Part shown: one piece after another, positions 1 through 10,442 of the stretch
Numbering within the stretch: position 1 is the first letter of the stretch
Layout of the letters: every line of letters starts with the position of its first letter
Assembly: GCF_003255815.1 (NCBI RefSeq)
Contig: NC_037681.1
Span: 79,552,606 to 79,616,605, forward strand
Direction: 5' to 3'
DNA: 64,000 nt
Source: Theropithecus gelada
Lineage: Eukaryota > Chordata > Mammalia > Primates > Cercopithecidae
The notes under the pieces: model-generated
Databases searched by the model: none
The model's input: the letters and a program-made list of their open reading frames with translations, nothing else
Told to the model about the DNA's origin: nothing
Made by a program: the position numbers and the translations under genes

Positions 1-2352
1 ATGCAGGGATAAAACTTTTCTTCTCCTATAGCACAAAGATAATTTCTAAAGGTCTTGTTGATTGTGCAAACACAGGGACATTTCCCTTCAATGAGAATTA
101 ATACTGTCTGTCTATAGAATGGCAGCAGTATTCAGCGTGCCACAAAAGTTCCTGAAAACATCGTATTTATAATGATTGTGATAAGCTATTCCATCCTCCT
201 GGTATTTAGCCTTCATGGTAACTTCTTTTTGATGAAAAAATATAGAGAATTATGCACAAAGGAGCAGTTTTTATACTTGTAATGGAAATATTAAAAAGAG
301 ACCCATTTTTATAAATTGTCTATCTAATAGAGATTTTACAGCATCTGTAAAATATAGACACTGCATCTTGCAGCACTGTTTCTGCTGTTAGGGTGTGTGC
401 TGATTTGTATAAGGTGTATATTTTCATATGTGTGCTCTAGGTACATTATATGTATTACATATAAATATAAATCATGGTACCCAAAGTCTCCAGGGGACCC
501 CCCCACCCCTTAGTCATCCAGTGCAAACCATGAAAGTCCCCTAACAAACAGGATTAAAATTCACTCCTTTCAACCATCCCAGGCATTTATTCCTTCCTTT
601 TCATTGAGCTACATTTGTCTGATTTAACAAGATAAGATTTGAGTGCTGATGCAGCCCGTTGTTAATGTAGCAGCCGCATCCACCATACCATCGACACTCG
701 GCATCAGAGGAATGCATAAATCAGGTATTCAAAAAAAATTAGATATGCAGCACACCAGTTTTATAGTCCCAGCCTCAGAAATTGAAATGGCCCAGATTAA
801 TGTATTATATCTTACACACTGTCCGAGTGAATCAACTTTAATATATTGAACAGATTCGCAGAACAAGACTTTGTTATCTAAGGAGCACTCGGAAGAAGGA
901 ATTGACCTGAGGATTTGATTTGGTTCAGGTAGTTCATGTTGTACAGCAGCATTTGAATAGTTTCACATAAAAATAAAATTTGTATTAGAAATATTTCACA
1001 TCATTTCTGGGCTCATCCACACGGCAGCTTTGCAGAGGTCCAATATTACAGAAACAATGTCCGGCCAAGATATGATTTTAACCTTTGCTTCTGACATGGC
1101 AAAACAATATAATTGTAATTTTAATGCAAGCTGCTGTTTCTCAGCAAGGCAGCTGGTACGGGCTGACTTTAACTAGTTTGGATTTTGACTGGAAATGAAA
1201 TGCCCATTGAATTGCTCATACAATAGAAGCACCACAATTTGTAGCATTCCATTCCCAAAGGCTCAGTCGGGGCTGAAGCTGCTCTGTGAAGAAGCTGCTT
1301 TTTATACTGTTGGATGCCTTTCCAGGAAAGGGCCGGCCTGGAAGCAATGCAAGGTTGTGAGGACAGTATCTCTTTTCTTTGCCAGCCTGGGATAGCCATG
1401 ACTTGGAAATAGTTTTGGGATTTGAACTCAGAGACGATGTGATCTTTCCCCTGATCACCTGGAATAGAGGAAGGATGGGAAGAAGAAGAGCAAACACTGA
1501 AGTCTAGAGAGAAATAATCTGCATTTGGGGAATACGTGCCAAAGTGTTTCATTCTTCTACACTTTCTTTTTTCTGTTTTAAATGCAGCCACGTTCTAGAG
1601 GGCCCTCTTTGTGTAACTGCAAGACCTGCAGGACTGTGCTCTCTTCCCAGGGTGACAATGATGGAGCCTGAAATCATTTCTTATACTTATTGGCAATGTC
1701 AGCTATGTGATCCACGACAGACTATAAACTCCACCCTACCCAGAGGTGGCATTCTATTTAATGCATTTGATAGAACAAATGCTAGCAGTAGTGACGATTT
1801 TCTCATTGAACTCAGAAAACCTTTGTTATTTCTAAAGTGTTTGGAATGAGAGAAATAGGCAGAGACAGACATTAAATGTAAAGACAGTAAATAGACACAA
1901 AACTGGTCAAACACTAGTTCCTGTTACATTTACATGTAAGGTAAACAGGAAGTCAAAAGAAAAAAAAAAGCACACTTCATCCTTAGGACAATACTACAGC
2001 CCTTATTGGCAAAGATTCTTTTGCCTATTTATTTACCGATTAGTCTTGCCTGTTTTTCATACCTTTGATTTATTCTACTTTTTAACTAAAAGGTATACTT
2101 TGATTCATTCAGCCAACCTCATAGGTAGATGGCTAATGCTCCTGGTTTTTCTGTGGTTGGTGGAGCTGTACATTAACATATCTGACATCAGAAATCTGAC
2201 TATGCTTTTATGACTGTTTCTGCTTCTGTTTTCACCTACCCAATTCTCGCTTTTCATATGTCAATACTAATGTTTTTATTGACTGGGAGCCCAGACCTCA
2301 GCCCTCTTTCACTTCTCCCCTACCAACCCAATCCAGGCCAGGACCCACTAAT
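1..2352. other. Single-copy non-coding stretch, no gene recognised
   Basis: AT-rich sequence with stop codons in all frames. The short frames at 643-849, 1169-1591 and 1544-1849 lack any domain, repeat codon pattern or convincing splice context. I see no clear transposon. The part around 1000-1260 has mixed composition without repeats and could be conserved non-coding DNA, but this is only an impression. Confidence 0.5.
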
Positions 2353-2522
2353 GCAAGAGGGAAGCTTGCCCCCTCAGGGTCTTGGACTTGGAAACCATCT
2401 GATGGCCCCTCTGAGGACACAGGTCAAGGCCCAAGATAATCTTTGAGCAGGGCAAGGGTCAGCAGGGCAAGGGCCCCACGTGCCACTTGCCATATAATTG
2501 CAGACGCTGGCGTTCATTCCTC
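2353..2522 (+). repeat. Left arm of a 168-bp inverted repeat
   Basis: This arm matches the reverse complement of 3467-3634 at roughly 90 percent by eye. Long identical blocks include ACTTGCCATATAATTGCAGA and CATCTGATGGCCCCTCTGAG. The match stops on both sides, so the arms are bounded. The spacer between arms is about 945 bp. I do not recognise the arm as a named transposon. It could be an inverted local duplication or two opposite copies of a low-copy repeat. Confidence 0.85.
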
Positions 2523-2602
2523 TCCTTGCATCCTGCATTACCCTTTGTCCCAGTGTTTGCCTATTAGTTTTTTAGGTACTGATTTAAATCTGTTTTTCCC
2601 AA

Positions 2603-2702
2603 GAGAACTCAAAGCTCTTTAAGACTGTCTTTTTCATATATTCCTCATTCTTAGCACAGTGCCTGGCACATAATAGGGTTTCACTAGAAATCAATGAATT
2701 CA
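2603..2702 (+). mobile_element. L2 LINE 3' end, plus strand
   Basis: The sequence contains the typical L2 tail CACAGTGCCTGGCACATA followed by a degenerate version of the 'tag-gtgctcaataaa' ending. It lies directly against an L2 tail in the opposite orientation. It is old and strongly diverged. Confidence 0.75.
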
Positions 2703-2704
2703 CG

Positions 2705-2855
2705 TATTCATTCATTCAGTGAATATTTTTGAATGCTGCCTCTGTGTCAGGCACTGTTCTAAGCTCCAGGGATACAACAGTAAACATAACAAAGTCCCTA
2801 CTCTCACAGCACTTACACTTTAGGGTGAGAAATAGATATTGGCATACAAACAGAT
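2705..2855 (-). mobile_element. L2 LINE 3' end, minus strand
   Basis: On the minus strand this reads as the L2 3' end. On the plus strand it shows ATTCATTCATTCAGTGAATA, then GTCAGGCACTGTTCTAAGC and a GGGATACAACAGTAAACA block, all hallmarks of antisense L2. It forms a tail-to-tail pair with the preceding L2. Confidence 0.75.
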
Positions 2856-3466
2856 GTTAAATGAGCCATATGAAATTACCAATATTTGACCAGATGAGAT
2901 CTAGAAAAATAGCAATTTCATATGGTCTGACCTAATACACAGTATGTCATGTGGAGATAATGAACATATCAGTGCAGTCATGGTGTTTGACAACATTCTC
3001 TGAGCCATGTTATGATTTGAAAGGTTCCAGCTCAAGCTTAGTCTACTTTCACATAATAAAATTGTCCAAAAAGCATCAGAAAAAAATAAAGCACCATTAG
3101 TCAGATGGAATATAATAGTTGCTCTCATGGCTATTGAAACAACAATCATCGCATCCTGTTTTGTGTCTGTTACTCTACAGAGTTGGCATGGCAGAGCCAG
3201 GCCTTTTTTCTGTACTTGGGGATCTCAGCATGTTCTCAGAGCCCTAGAGAACCAGCCTGTGCCAAGTATCTGTGTGGTCTAGGCTGGGTCTCTGGTCAAC
3301 AGGATTCTCATTGAGCCACAGTGACTCTTCTCCCTCATGGATTCAGGCCCTTCACCATGGCTCTGGTAAGTAAAGCTGACATTCTGCGGAGAGTGATTTG
3401 GGGACTGGTAAGCCAAAGGAAATGAGACCACACAACGTGTTTCCCCACCTCCTTGCCCAGGCTGAG

Positions 3467-3634
3467 AAATGAATGCCAGTGTCTGCAATTATATGGCAAG
3501 TGGCACATGAGACCCTTCTCCCCGCTGACCCTTGCCCTGCTCAAAGACCATCTTGGGCCTTGATGTATGTCCTCAGAGGGGCCATCAGATGATTTCCAAG
3601 TCCAGGACCCTGAGGGGACAACCTTCCCTCTTGC
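3467..3634 (-). repeat. Right arm of the 168-bp inverted repeat
   Basis: This is the reverse-complement partner of 2353-2522, about 90 percent identical with roughly 17 differences and one small indel region. The higher identity compared with the neighbouring L2 and MIR relics suggests a much younger event than those repeats. Confidence 0.85.
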
Positions 3635-3796
3635 AGGCACATTTGGTGCATTATTTCTCATGGCATGTTCTTGTAATATTCGGCTTTGACAGCACAGTCT
3701 CTGAGCGTGCAAAGGAAGGTGTCAAAAAAGTGCTAATATTTCTCCTTGTTCAGATCATTAATTTTCTCAAAGAAATACTAAATAAAATGACGTGTT

Positions 3797-4109
3797 TTTG
3801 TTTTTAGTTTTGTTTTGTTTTGTTTGTGAGACAGAGACTCACTCTGTCGCCCAGGCTAGAGTACAGTGGTGAAATCTCGGGTCACTGCTAGCTCCACCTC
3901 CTGAGTTCACGCCATTCTCCCGCCTCAGCCTCCTGAGTAGCTGGGACTACAGGCGCCCGCCACCACGCCCGGCGAATTTTTTGTATTTTTAGTAGAGACA
4001 GGGTTTCACCATGTTAACCAGGATGGTCTCGATCTCCTGACCTCATGATTCGCCCGCCTCACCCTCCCAAAGTGCTGGGACTACAAGCGTGAGCCACCGC
4101 GCCCAGCCT
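3797..4109 (-). mobile_element. Alu element, minus strand
   Basis: This is a complete dimeric Alu in reverse, with a TTTTG-rich tail at the left and the 5' end GCGCCCAGCC at the right. The flanking duplication is TAAAATGA(C/T)GT.. on both sides (near 3783 and 4109). It looks like an AluS or AluY copy with scattered mutations. Confidence 0.95.
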
Positions 4110-4564
4110 AAAATGATGTTTTAAAAAAGCCCTCCTACACTGCTATTTCTAAAGTTTTATTTTAAATCTTGTGCCTTTAAATGGCTCTTTTTCCCTTCCA
4201 CTTAGAATTATTTTTCCACTTTAAAGTTCATAGATCTTTTATAAAATATGTATGATAAATATTTTTGCATATTTAAAAAATTATATAGCAAACAGTGATG
4301 TTTGGGAGCTTTTGCTAGAATTATAAAGGATTTTTTTTAAGGAAGTCCAAAGCAAAGTCCAAAGCAGAGGAAAGCTGCTGCAGAAGGGAAAATGATGGCT
4401 TTCTGCCCCTCTACGATCCTGGGGTTGATAGATGGCTTTTCATCTCTAGCTCACTGGAACTGACTGAAGGCAGAGGTCATATGTCTTACCTGGAACGTCT
4501 CTATAGTGGCTGGTACAGGGCTCTGTGCACAGGGTAGACTAGAATGGCATTTATAGAGAAATCA

Positions 4565-4775
4565 TTTCAGCCGTCCCTTATTAAGCACAACCAATGTGCT
4601 ACATCTCACCAGATCCTACATTGGGAGAATATCTTCCCATTTTACAAATAGGCAAACTGAGGCCCAGAGGGTTCACTAGGTGTCTAAGATTACACAGCTA
4701 GCAAGTGACAGAGTCAGGATCCAAACCCAGGTCTCCACCTCTAAAGTCTATGCCCTCTCCACTCTACTACTAAGC
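4565..4775 (-). mobile_element. MIR SINE, minus strand
   Basis: The sequence has the antisense MIR core: CCCATTTTACAAATAGGCAA, ACTGAGGCCCAGAG, then ACACAGCTAGCAAGTGACAG and AAACCCAGGTCTCC. It is ancient and shared by all mammals. Confidence 0.9.
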
Positions 4776-6199
4776 TCCTGACATGGTCGAGTTCTCAGGA
4801 GAGGGTAGGTACATTCAAACTGTTGAGCAAAAGAATGCATTTGTCATTAGGAAGTGGTTGAGTTACTCAACTCAAATTAAAATCAGGGTCCATTGTGTAT
4901 CTATTCTAGGCTTGTTCAGGTTCATTTTACCCCTTTCCCAAAAAGCCTTCCTGAGACCTCCATCCTTGGCCCCACATACCCTGACATCTGACATCAGGAG
5001 ACCCTCATAGTAAACTTCACGGTGGATGAGAACTGCTCTCCTGCAACACCACTTCCTACCCTTGTCCAAACAGACAACTCTTAGAGATCCACAAACATCT
5101 TTCAGCAGTCATATGACATTCTGTTCATTAAGATAAAAACTAAAGTGGCTCCAACCCCCAATTTATGGATTTCCCCAAGGTTTCCAGAGACTTGGAAACA
5201 GGTAATGCTATATTCTCCCAGGCACCTCAAACCCTAAATTCTTGCTTTCTCTGAACTCTCTCCACAATGCTTGGCTATGCTAATGAGTACTGTCATCATT
5301 CTCTCAAGTACCACAAAATTGAATTATTACACATAATATGCATTTATTGATGATGTCCCAGTAGTGGAGAGGGATTACAGCACAGAAGAGGAAACATCTT
5401 TAAATTGACCATGTGACATCACTGCTCTTACAGTTCCTTGAACATCCTCATTGCAGGGTGTATCCTCCCTGGGACTCAGTCCCTGACCATTAAACTGGGG
5501 TTTGTTCTTCCTGCTGTAATCTTTTTACAAGCATCTGTTCTCCCCTCAAGTCTCCAGCCTTACTCCAGTCCTCCAAGCCTACGGGAGGAAAACTGAAAAT
5601 TCCTGTAAAGTTATTCTGCAGAGTGACTTAAGACCACTTTTTCTCATTTCCTACTTTGCACAGGCCTCTAATGCTGTCTAACTAAAAAGACTCACTCACT
5701 GGTTATCTTCAACCATCAACCATCTACCACTAAGATGATTTCAGAGCTTTCCTGGAAAGCACGGGTGCTCCTCTCGTCTCATTTTGTACATCACATCTTG
5801 CTCCTCATACTGACTCTTTTTTTGTACTACTAGTCTGATTTGGGATGATCGCATTCCAGGAGTCAGCTAGTAGCTGACTCCTTTCTCTCCTCTACTTTCT
5901 CTACTCCTTCCACATACTTGGTTGATGTTTTTCAGACTCCAGAAACCATGTTTGGAAGTCCTTGAAGCCATGACTCTTTAGGGACTGAGGGCTAGTCTGT
6001 CAATCAATGTTCTGGGCCTCTGGTTTGTTTTTCTCTGTCCTCAGCTACCCTGTGATACAAATGCCACATGGACATGAGCCTAAGTCACTTCTTTCCATCC
6101 AGAACGAGACTTTATTTGGTTGTAATTCACATACAAATATGCCATCCCCAGTACCTTAACTACTCTGTAAGGCGACTATACATTTAACCTTCTAAATAG
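4776..6199. other. Single-copy stretch, no gene recognised
   Basis: I find no repeat family or coding signal. The overlapping short frames on both strands at 4783-5069 show no conserved domain and are probably chance. Confidence 0.5.
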
Positions 6200-6694
6200 T
6201 GATAATTTAAATGTCTACTACATATTAAACATTTTGTAAGTGCAAAGTACTATGTCTAACATATATCATCTAAGCTTTATCAAGCAATGTGTCATAGAAA
6301 TTGTTAGCCCAGGCCGGGCGCGGTGGCTCAAGCCTGTAATCCCAGCACTTTGGGAGGCCGAGACGGGCGGATCACGAGGTCAGGAGATCGAGACCATCCT
6401 GGCTAACACGGTGAAACCCCGTCTCTATTAAGAAATACAAAAAAAAACTAGCCGGGCAAGGTGGCGGGCGCCTGTAGTCCCAGCTACTCGGGAGGCTGAG
6501 GCCGGAGAATGGCGTGAACCCGGGAGGCGGAGCTTGCAGTGAGCTGAGATCCGGCCACTGCACTCCAGCCTGGGCGACAGAGCGAGACTCCGTCTCAAAA
6601 AAAAAAAAAAGAAATTGTTAGCCCATTTTACAGGTGAAGAAACTGAGGCACCAAGAGTTTCATAGATTGTATGAAGTTACAGAGTTAAAAAGAA
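6200..6694 (-). mobile_element. MIR SINE, minus strand, split by AluY
   Basis: Left part 6200-6311 and right part 6626-6694 join into one antisense MIR (CATTTTACAGGTGAAGAAAC then TGAGGCACCAAGAG). The AluY at 6312-6610 and its target duplication interrupt it. Confidence 0.8.
6312..6610 (+). mobile_element. Young AluY of Old World monkey type, plus strand
   Basis: This is a full-length Alu starting GGCCGGGCGCGGTGGCTCAA and ending in a poly-A tail. It carries GGCTCAAGCC and GATCCGGCC, which I associate with cercopithecid AluY subfamilies. Most CpG sites are still present, so it is young. The 15-bp target duplication GAAATTGTTAGCCCA is perfect (6297-6311 and 6611-6625). It inserted into an MIR. 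Confidence 0.97.
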
Positions 6695-7802
6695 GGAAAA
6701 AAGATTGCAATTTGAGCTTTTTTGTTTCCGGAGTACAAATTCTAAGCATTCCATTTTTATCACCTGTCCCACAGGTGATATATAGATATCTGCTCCAATT
6801 CCCATGTGATAAAAGGCTGTCTTTATATGTAATCTAAGCAAGTGAGCCCCATGGCTATAGGTCAATAAGGACAAATTCACCAGTCCATTAAAGCCAAGTA
6901 AAGGGAAATAGAGGTTCCACAAAACAGAGCACTTTTTTTTTTTTTTTTTACTATAGCTAATTTTATCTTTGATTTAATTATTTACATTCCTAGAACAGCC
7001 TCTTATATTCACTTAATAAGCTAGCTTCATCAGAACATCTTTCATAACTTATTGCCTATTTATCCCTCCTTTGTTTCTCACTGAAAATTTCTTACAACAT
7101 ATCCTAGCGTGGAGATCATCAAATGAGTCAATTTTCCTAAAGTCCATCAAGCACTGGGATCATGTCTATGACAACTAGTTGTGGGAGTGGATGGTTGATT
7201 TTATGGTGCTTTTAAAGGATGATGTTTGGACTATGATTCAGAACGCTCTTTGTTGGTTATTTTACATACCTAGAATGTTTTAGGTGTGCTTACTTGGACA
7301 GCATGGTTCTTTTATGTGCCTCCTTTAAAAATGGTGCTCTGCTGGTATAAGGCCTGGTGAGTCATCACTGCATGGTGCTGGAGAACCACACTTTCAGGAA
7401 AGCAAGCTGTTTGTAGGCTCCTGAAGGACCTCTTACACTTAGGCTTGCAGTTACCATGAGACTTCACAGAGGCCACTAAGAGAGCCCTTATTTTCTAAAC
7501 ACCTTTAAGGAAGGGGGTACAAGGATCTGAAAGAGACTACGAAACTCTTGGCAGCGTTCTCAGAGCTGTTCTAAATAACACCAAAACATTAAAAAAGAAG
7601 TTAAAGTGGAAAACTCAGTCAATCAGTCATCTAAATGTTTTGATTTTCAACATCTAGATACTTTCAACATTGGTCTCATGGGAACAAAGCCATAGTATTT
7701 TCTTGGCCAATGTTCCAAATGTGGTGGAGGACCTGGATATTCTGGAGATGTTTTTGTCTTTCAGATGGTGAAGAGATTATCTTAAGCTGGGAATTAAGTG
7801 AT

Positions 7803-7965
7803 GAAAGGGACCTTGGAAATTATCAACTCTAAATGCTTCTTTAGAGGTGAGTGCCAGTGAGGATATGACGTGGCCAATATTAGTCACATTGCTAATTCCA
7901 GAGGCAGGAGTGAAACAAAGTTTTCCTGCTTCCAGTTGCATCTTCATACAGTTGTCATCCTGTAT
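7803..7965 (-). mobile_element. Probable MIR-family SINE, minus strand
   Basis: The opening AAGGGACCTTGGAAATTATC, followed by a degraded 'gaggtgaagtgacttggccaa..cacat..agctaa' pattern, fits antisense MIR or MIR3. It is strongly diverged. Confidence 0.5.
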
Positions 7966-8822
7966 TTTCTTTTGTAAGAGGAAAGAAAAGTGGCAGCTGG
8001 AATATTCCACCTTTGACATTAGTTAGATTTTTCTGTTTCCAAATATAGACATGATTATGCCTGCATAAGTGAGATTTACAATACATGTTGGGCCATCATC
8101 ATGATTGTCCAATATGTAGGATGAATACATTGTATGTGCAAAACTCCAGACAAGACCCAAGAGAATGTGAAGAGCTGAAAGACACCACCCCACACTTTAC
8201 CTGATGGTTGTGCCATTGGTAACAATCATTTGTGCAAACCTAGTACTTCAGAGAAAATAACACAGCCTAAAGAAAATCAGGCTTTGAGTCAAATGGATCT
8301 TGACTGTGTTCAGCCTTCCCTGAAAACCAACTTTTTCCTGAGAATGTGTATGTAAAGGAATTTTGAGAATATTTGAAGAATGCAAATAATTATATTTTCT
8401 TAGTGTAGTTAAGAAAAGGATGTGTGTGGGGGAGGAAGAGTAGACATGCAGTGACTGCACTAACAAGTATGGTTCCCCCCAGTGTATATTTAATAGGATA
8501 AGGACAGTTTTTTGAAGTTAATGGCATAGAGTTACGATTAAAGTATATGTGATATGAAGGATGTAGGAAAGTCCAGAGTTTGTGTGCAAGCTCATACAAA
8601 GAAGACAAGACTGATTTTATTAGTGTGGTCATTTTTGTTTTTAAGAAAGTCCTGAAGGATTCATAGTTTAGAAGATTTGCTTCCAAAGATGCCATAATCT
8701 TCTGAAATAATACTCTAAAAATCAATGTAAATGTAAATGTTCATTTCTAATATGAACAAAATTAATCAAACATTTGTTACTATTTCATAGATCCAGACTT
8801 TATTATATGCCCTTCATTTTAG

Positions 8823-9107
8823 GAAAATTGAAAGCAGTTAAGAACCTGCCCCCTGCTGTGCTGAGTTGGAGTTCTTGGTGCCTGGGTGCATCCCCAAGGC
8901 CACTGGTCTTCAGATCTTTCTTACTTGAGAAGAACGCCTCCACCTCCGGGCTCTCCCACCAGTGGTACTGCCACCACCACACACCAGCATAAAGCACAGA
9001 TTGCTGCCCAGCTCCTTGGAGAGGGGCCAGTGCATTTGTCAGGAATTGAAAAGTTTTGGAGCCAGTTCGAGGACTTTCTGGTACACAAAGTGTTGGCTGG
9101 AAGCATG
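8823..9107 (+). other. Exon-like interval of unknown origin
   Basis: The interval is GC-richer than its flanks. It is preceded by an acceptor-like tract (CCCTTCATTTTAG) and ends at a strong donor-like site, ATG followed by GTGAGT (9108-9113). An inner acceptor-like TCTTCAG lies at 8907-8913. From there one frame stays open to the donor, encoding a proline-rich LRRTPPPPGSPTSG segment followed by a region with a FWSQFEDFLVHKV motif. The frame is closed by two stops in the first 45 bases if the outer acceptor is used. I do not recognise the protein. It could be a lncRNA exon, a pseudogene scrap or chance. Confidence 0.25.
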
Positions 9108-9689
9108 GTGAGTATTAAATGGGATGTTAATTTTCATGAATATTTTCCCCATGGTTGTAACTTGTGGTCATTGAGCAATTTAGCAATCACCATGTGGTCT
9201 GTTGGACACACAGCCTGGGTGAAGTTCAAGAAATTAGAAGCCAGTCAGTGGGGACAAGGCCAGAGCTCAAATTCATGTGTTTTCACTTTCTTTCTTTTTT
9301 TTTTCTCCTCCCACCTCAGGGGATGGTTGCTTCTTTATTACAACTTAGGTGCAACCATATGCCTGAGATCCTTTTGTACCACCCATATTGATGTTCCTTC
9401 ACATTTTCACTCATTTCATTTTAGCTCATGTCTGTCAGACTTGTATTCTGGCTGTAAAATCCATGATTCGATGATTCTTTGCCAGTTCATTCTTTGCCTC
9501 ATCATGTAGGATAGATTGCATCATTAATTCCAAGGACACTTATGTATGGTACAAGGCATACACGATTTCATACTTATCTTCAAAGTGATGGGGGTTTGTT
9601 GGAATTCTGGAAATTACAAGCCTGTAAGAGAAGAAATTTTGATACAAAGACTATGGAAAGTCAGGGCCCTGTATTTGACATGAATACTA

Positions 9690-9885
9690 TCTTATGTTTT
9701 TACAGTACCTTTCCTACATCATATGATTGCAATTAGCTTTCACAAACTTTGTGAGACGTCTGAGGTAGGAACTCTATCACAGTTCCTTCATTACTGATCC
9801 TATAGTTCTTAGAAGTGAAAGTACGTTGCCAACACAGGTAGGAGTGGAAGGCCTCCTGCTCCACCCACATTCTCCTTCCTCCTTA
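9690..9885 (-). mobile_element. Possible degraded MIR, minus strand
   Basis: The order of a GTCTGAGGTAGGAACTCTATC-like segment, an AGAAGTGAAAGTACGTTGCC segment and a final TCCTGCTCCACCC segment resembles antisense MIR. Similarity is weak. Confidence 0.35.
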
Positions 9886-10087
9886 TCAGCCCTCCCCCAC
9901 CTCAATATCCAAGCTGTGGATAGAAATTTATTATTGATAACAAAAATAGCAGAATCCTCCCATGGCTTATTTTTCTAGGTTTTTAATAAATTGTAGCAAG
10001 TCAAATTTTTATTCCCATTTATTAATATTCCTACATGCTTTCTTGAAGGGAAAGAGAGTGGATGGAAATATCATACATGCTCTAGGA

Positions 10088-10434
10088 CAGCAGTCCCCAA
10101 CTGTTTTGGCACCAGGGGCCAGTTTCATGGAAGACAATTTCTTCATGGACCAGAAATGGGGGATGGTGGGATGGTTTTGGAATGAAACTGTTCTGCCTCA
10201 CATCATCAGGCATTAGTTAGATTCTCATAAGGATCACACAACCTAGATTGCTCACATGTGCAGTTCACAATAGGGTTCGTGCTCCTATGAGAATTTAATG
10301 CCACTGCTGATCTGACAGGTGGCAGAGCTCACAGTAACTCTGGCTCGTCTGCCACTCACCTTTGGCTGTGCGGCCCAGTTCCTAACAGACAATGGACAGG
10401 TACCAGTCTGCAACCTGGGGACTGGGGACCCCTG
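10088..10434 (-). mobile_element. MER1B DNA transposon (hAT-Charlie)
   Basis: The terminal inverted repeats are CAGCAGTCCCCAAC at the left and GGGGACCCCTG at the right. They are flanked by a perfect 8-bp target duplication CTCTAGGA (10080-10087 and 10435-10442), as expected for hAT elements. The 347-bp length and the internal GACAATTTCTTCATGGACC and CACAATAGGGTTCGTGCTCC blocks fit MER1B in reverse. It is non-autonomous and carries no transposase. Confidence 0.92.
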
Positions 10435-10442
10435 CTCTAGGA

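Larger units (their letters stand above)
6695..10079. other. Mostly single-copy stretch with possible MIR relics
   Basis: Apart from the MIR-like stretches and the exon-like interval listed separately, I see no gene or transposon. There is a poly-T tract at 6931-6949. The 207-codon frame at 8886-9509 overlaps an exon-like interval, but its second half is T-rich and looks random. Confidence 0.45.
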
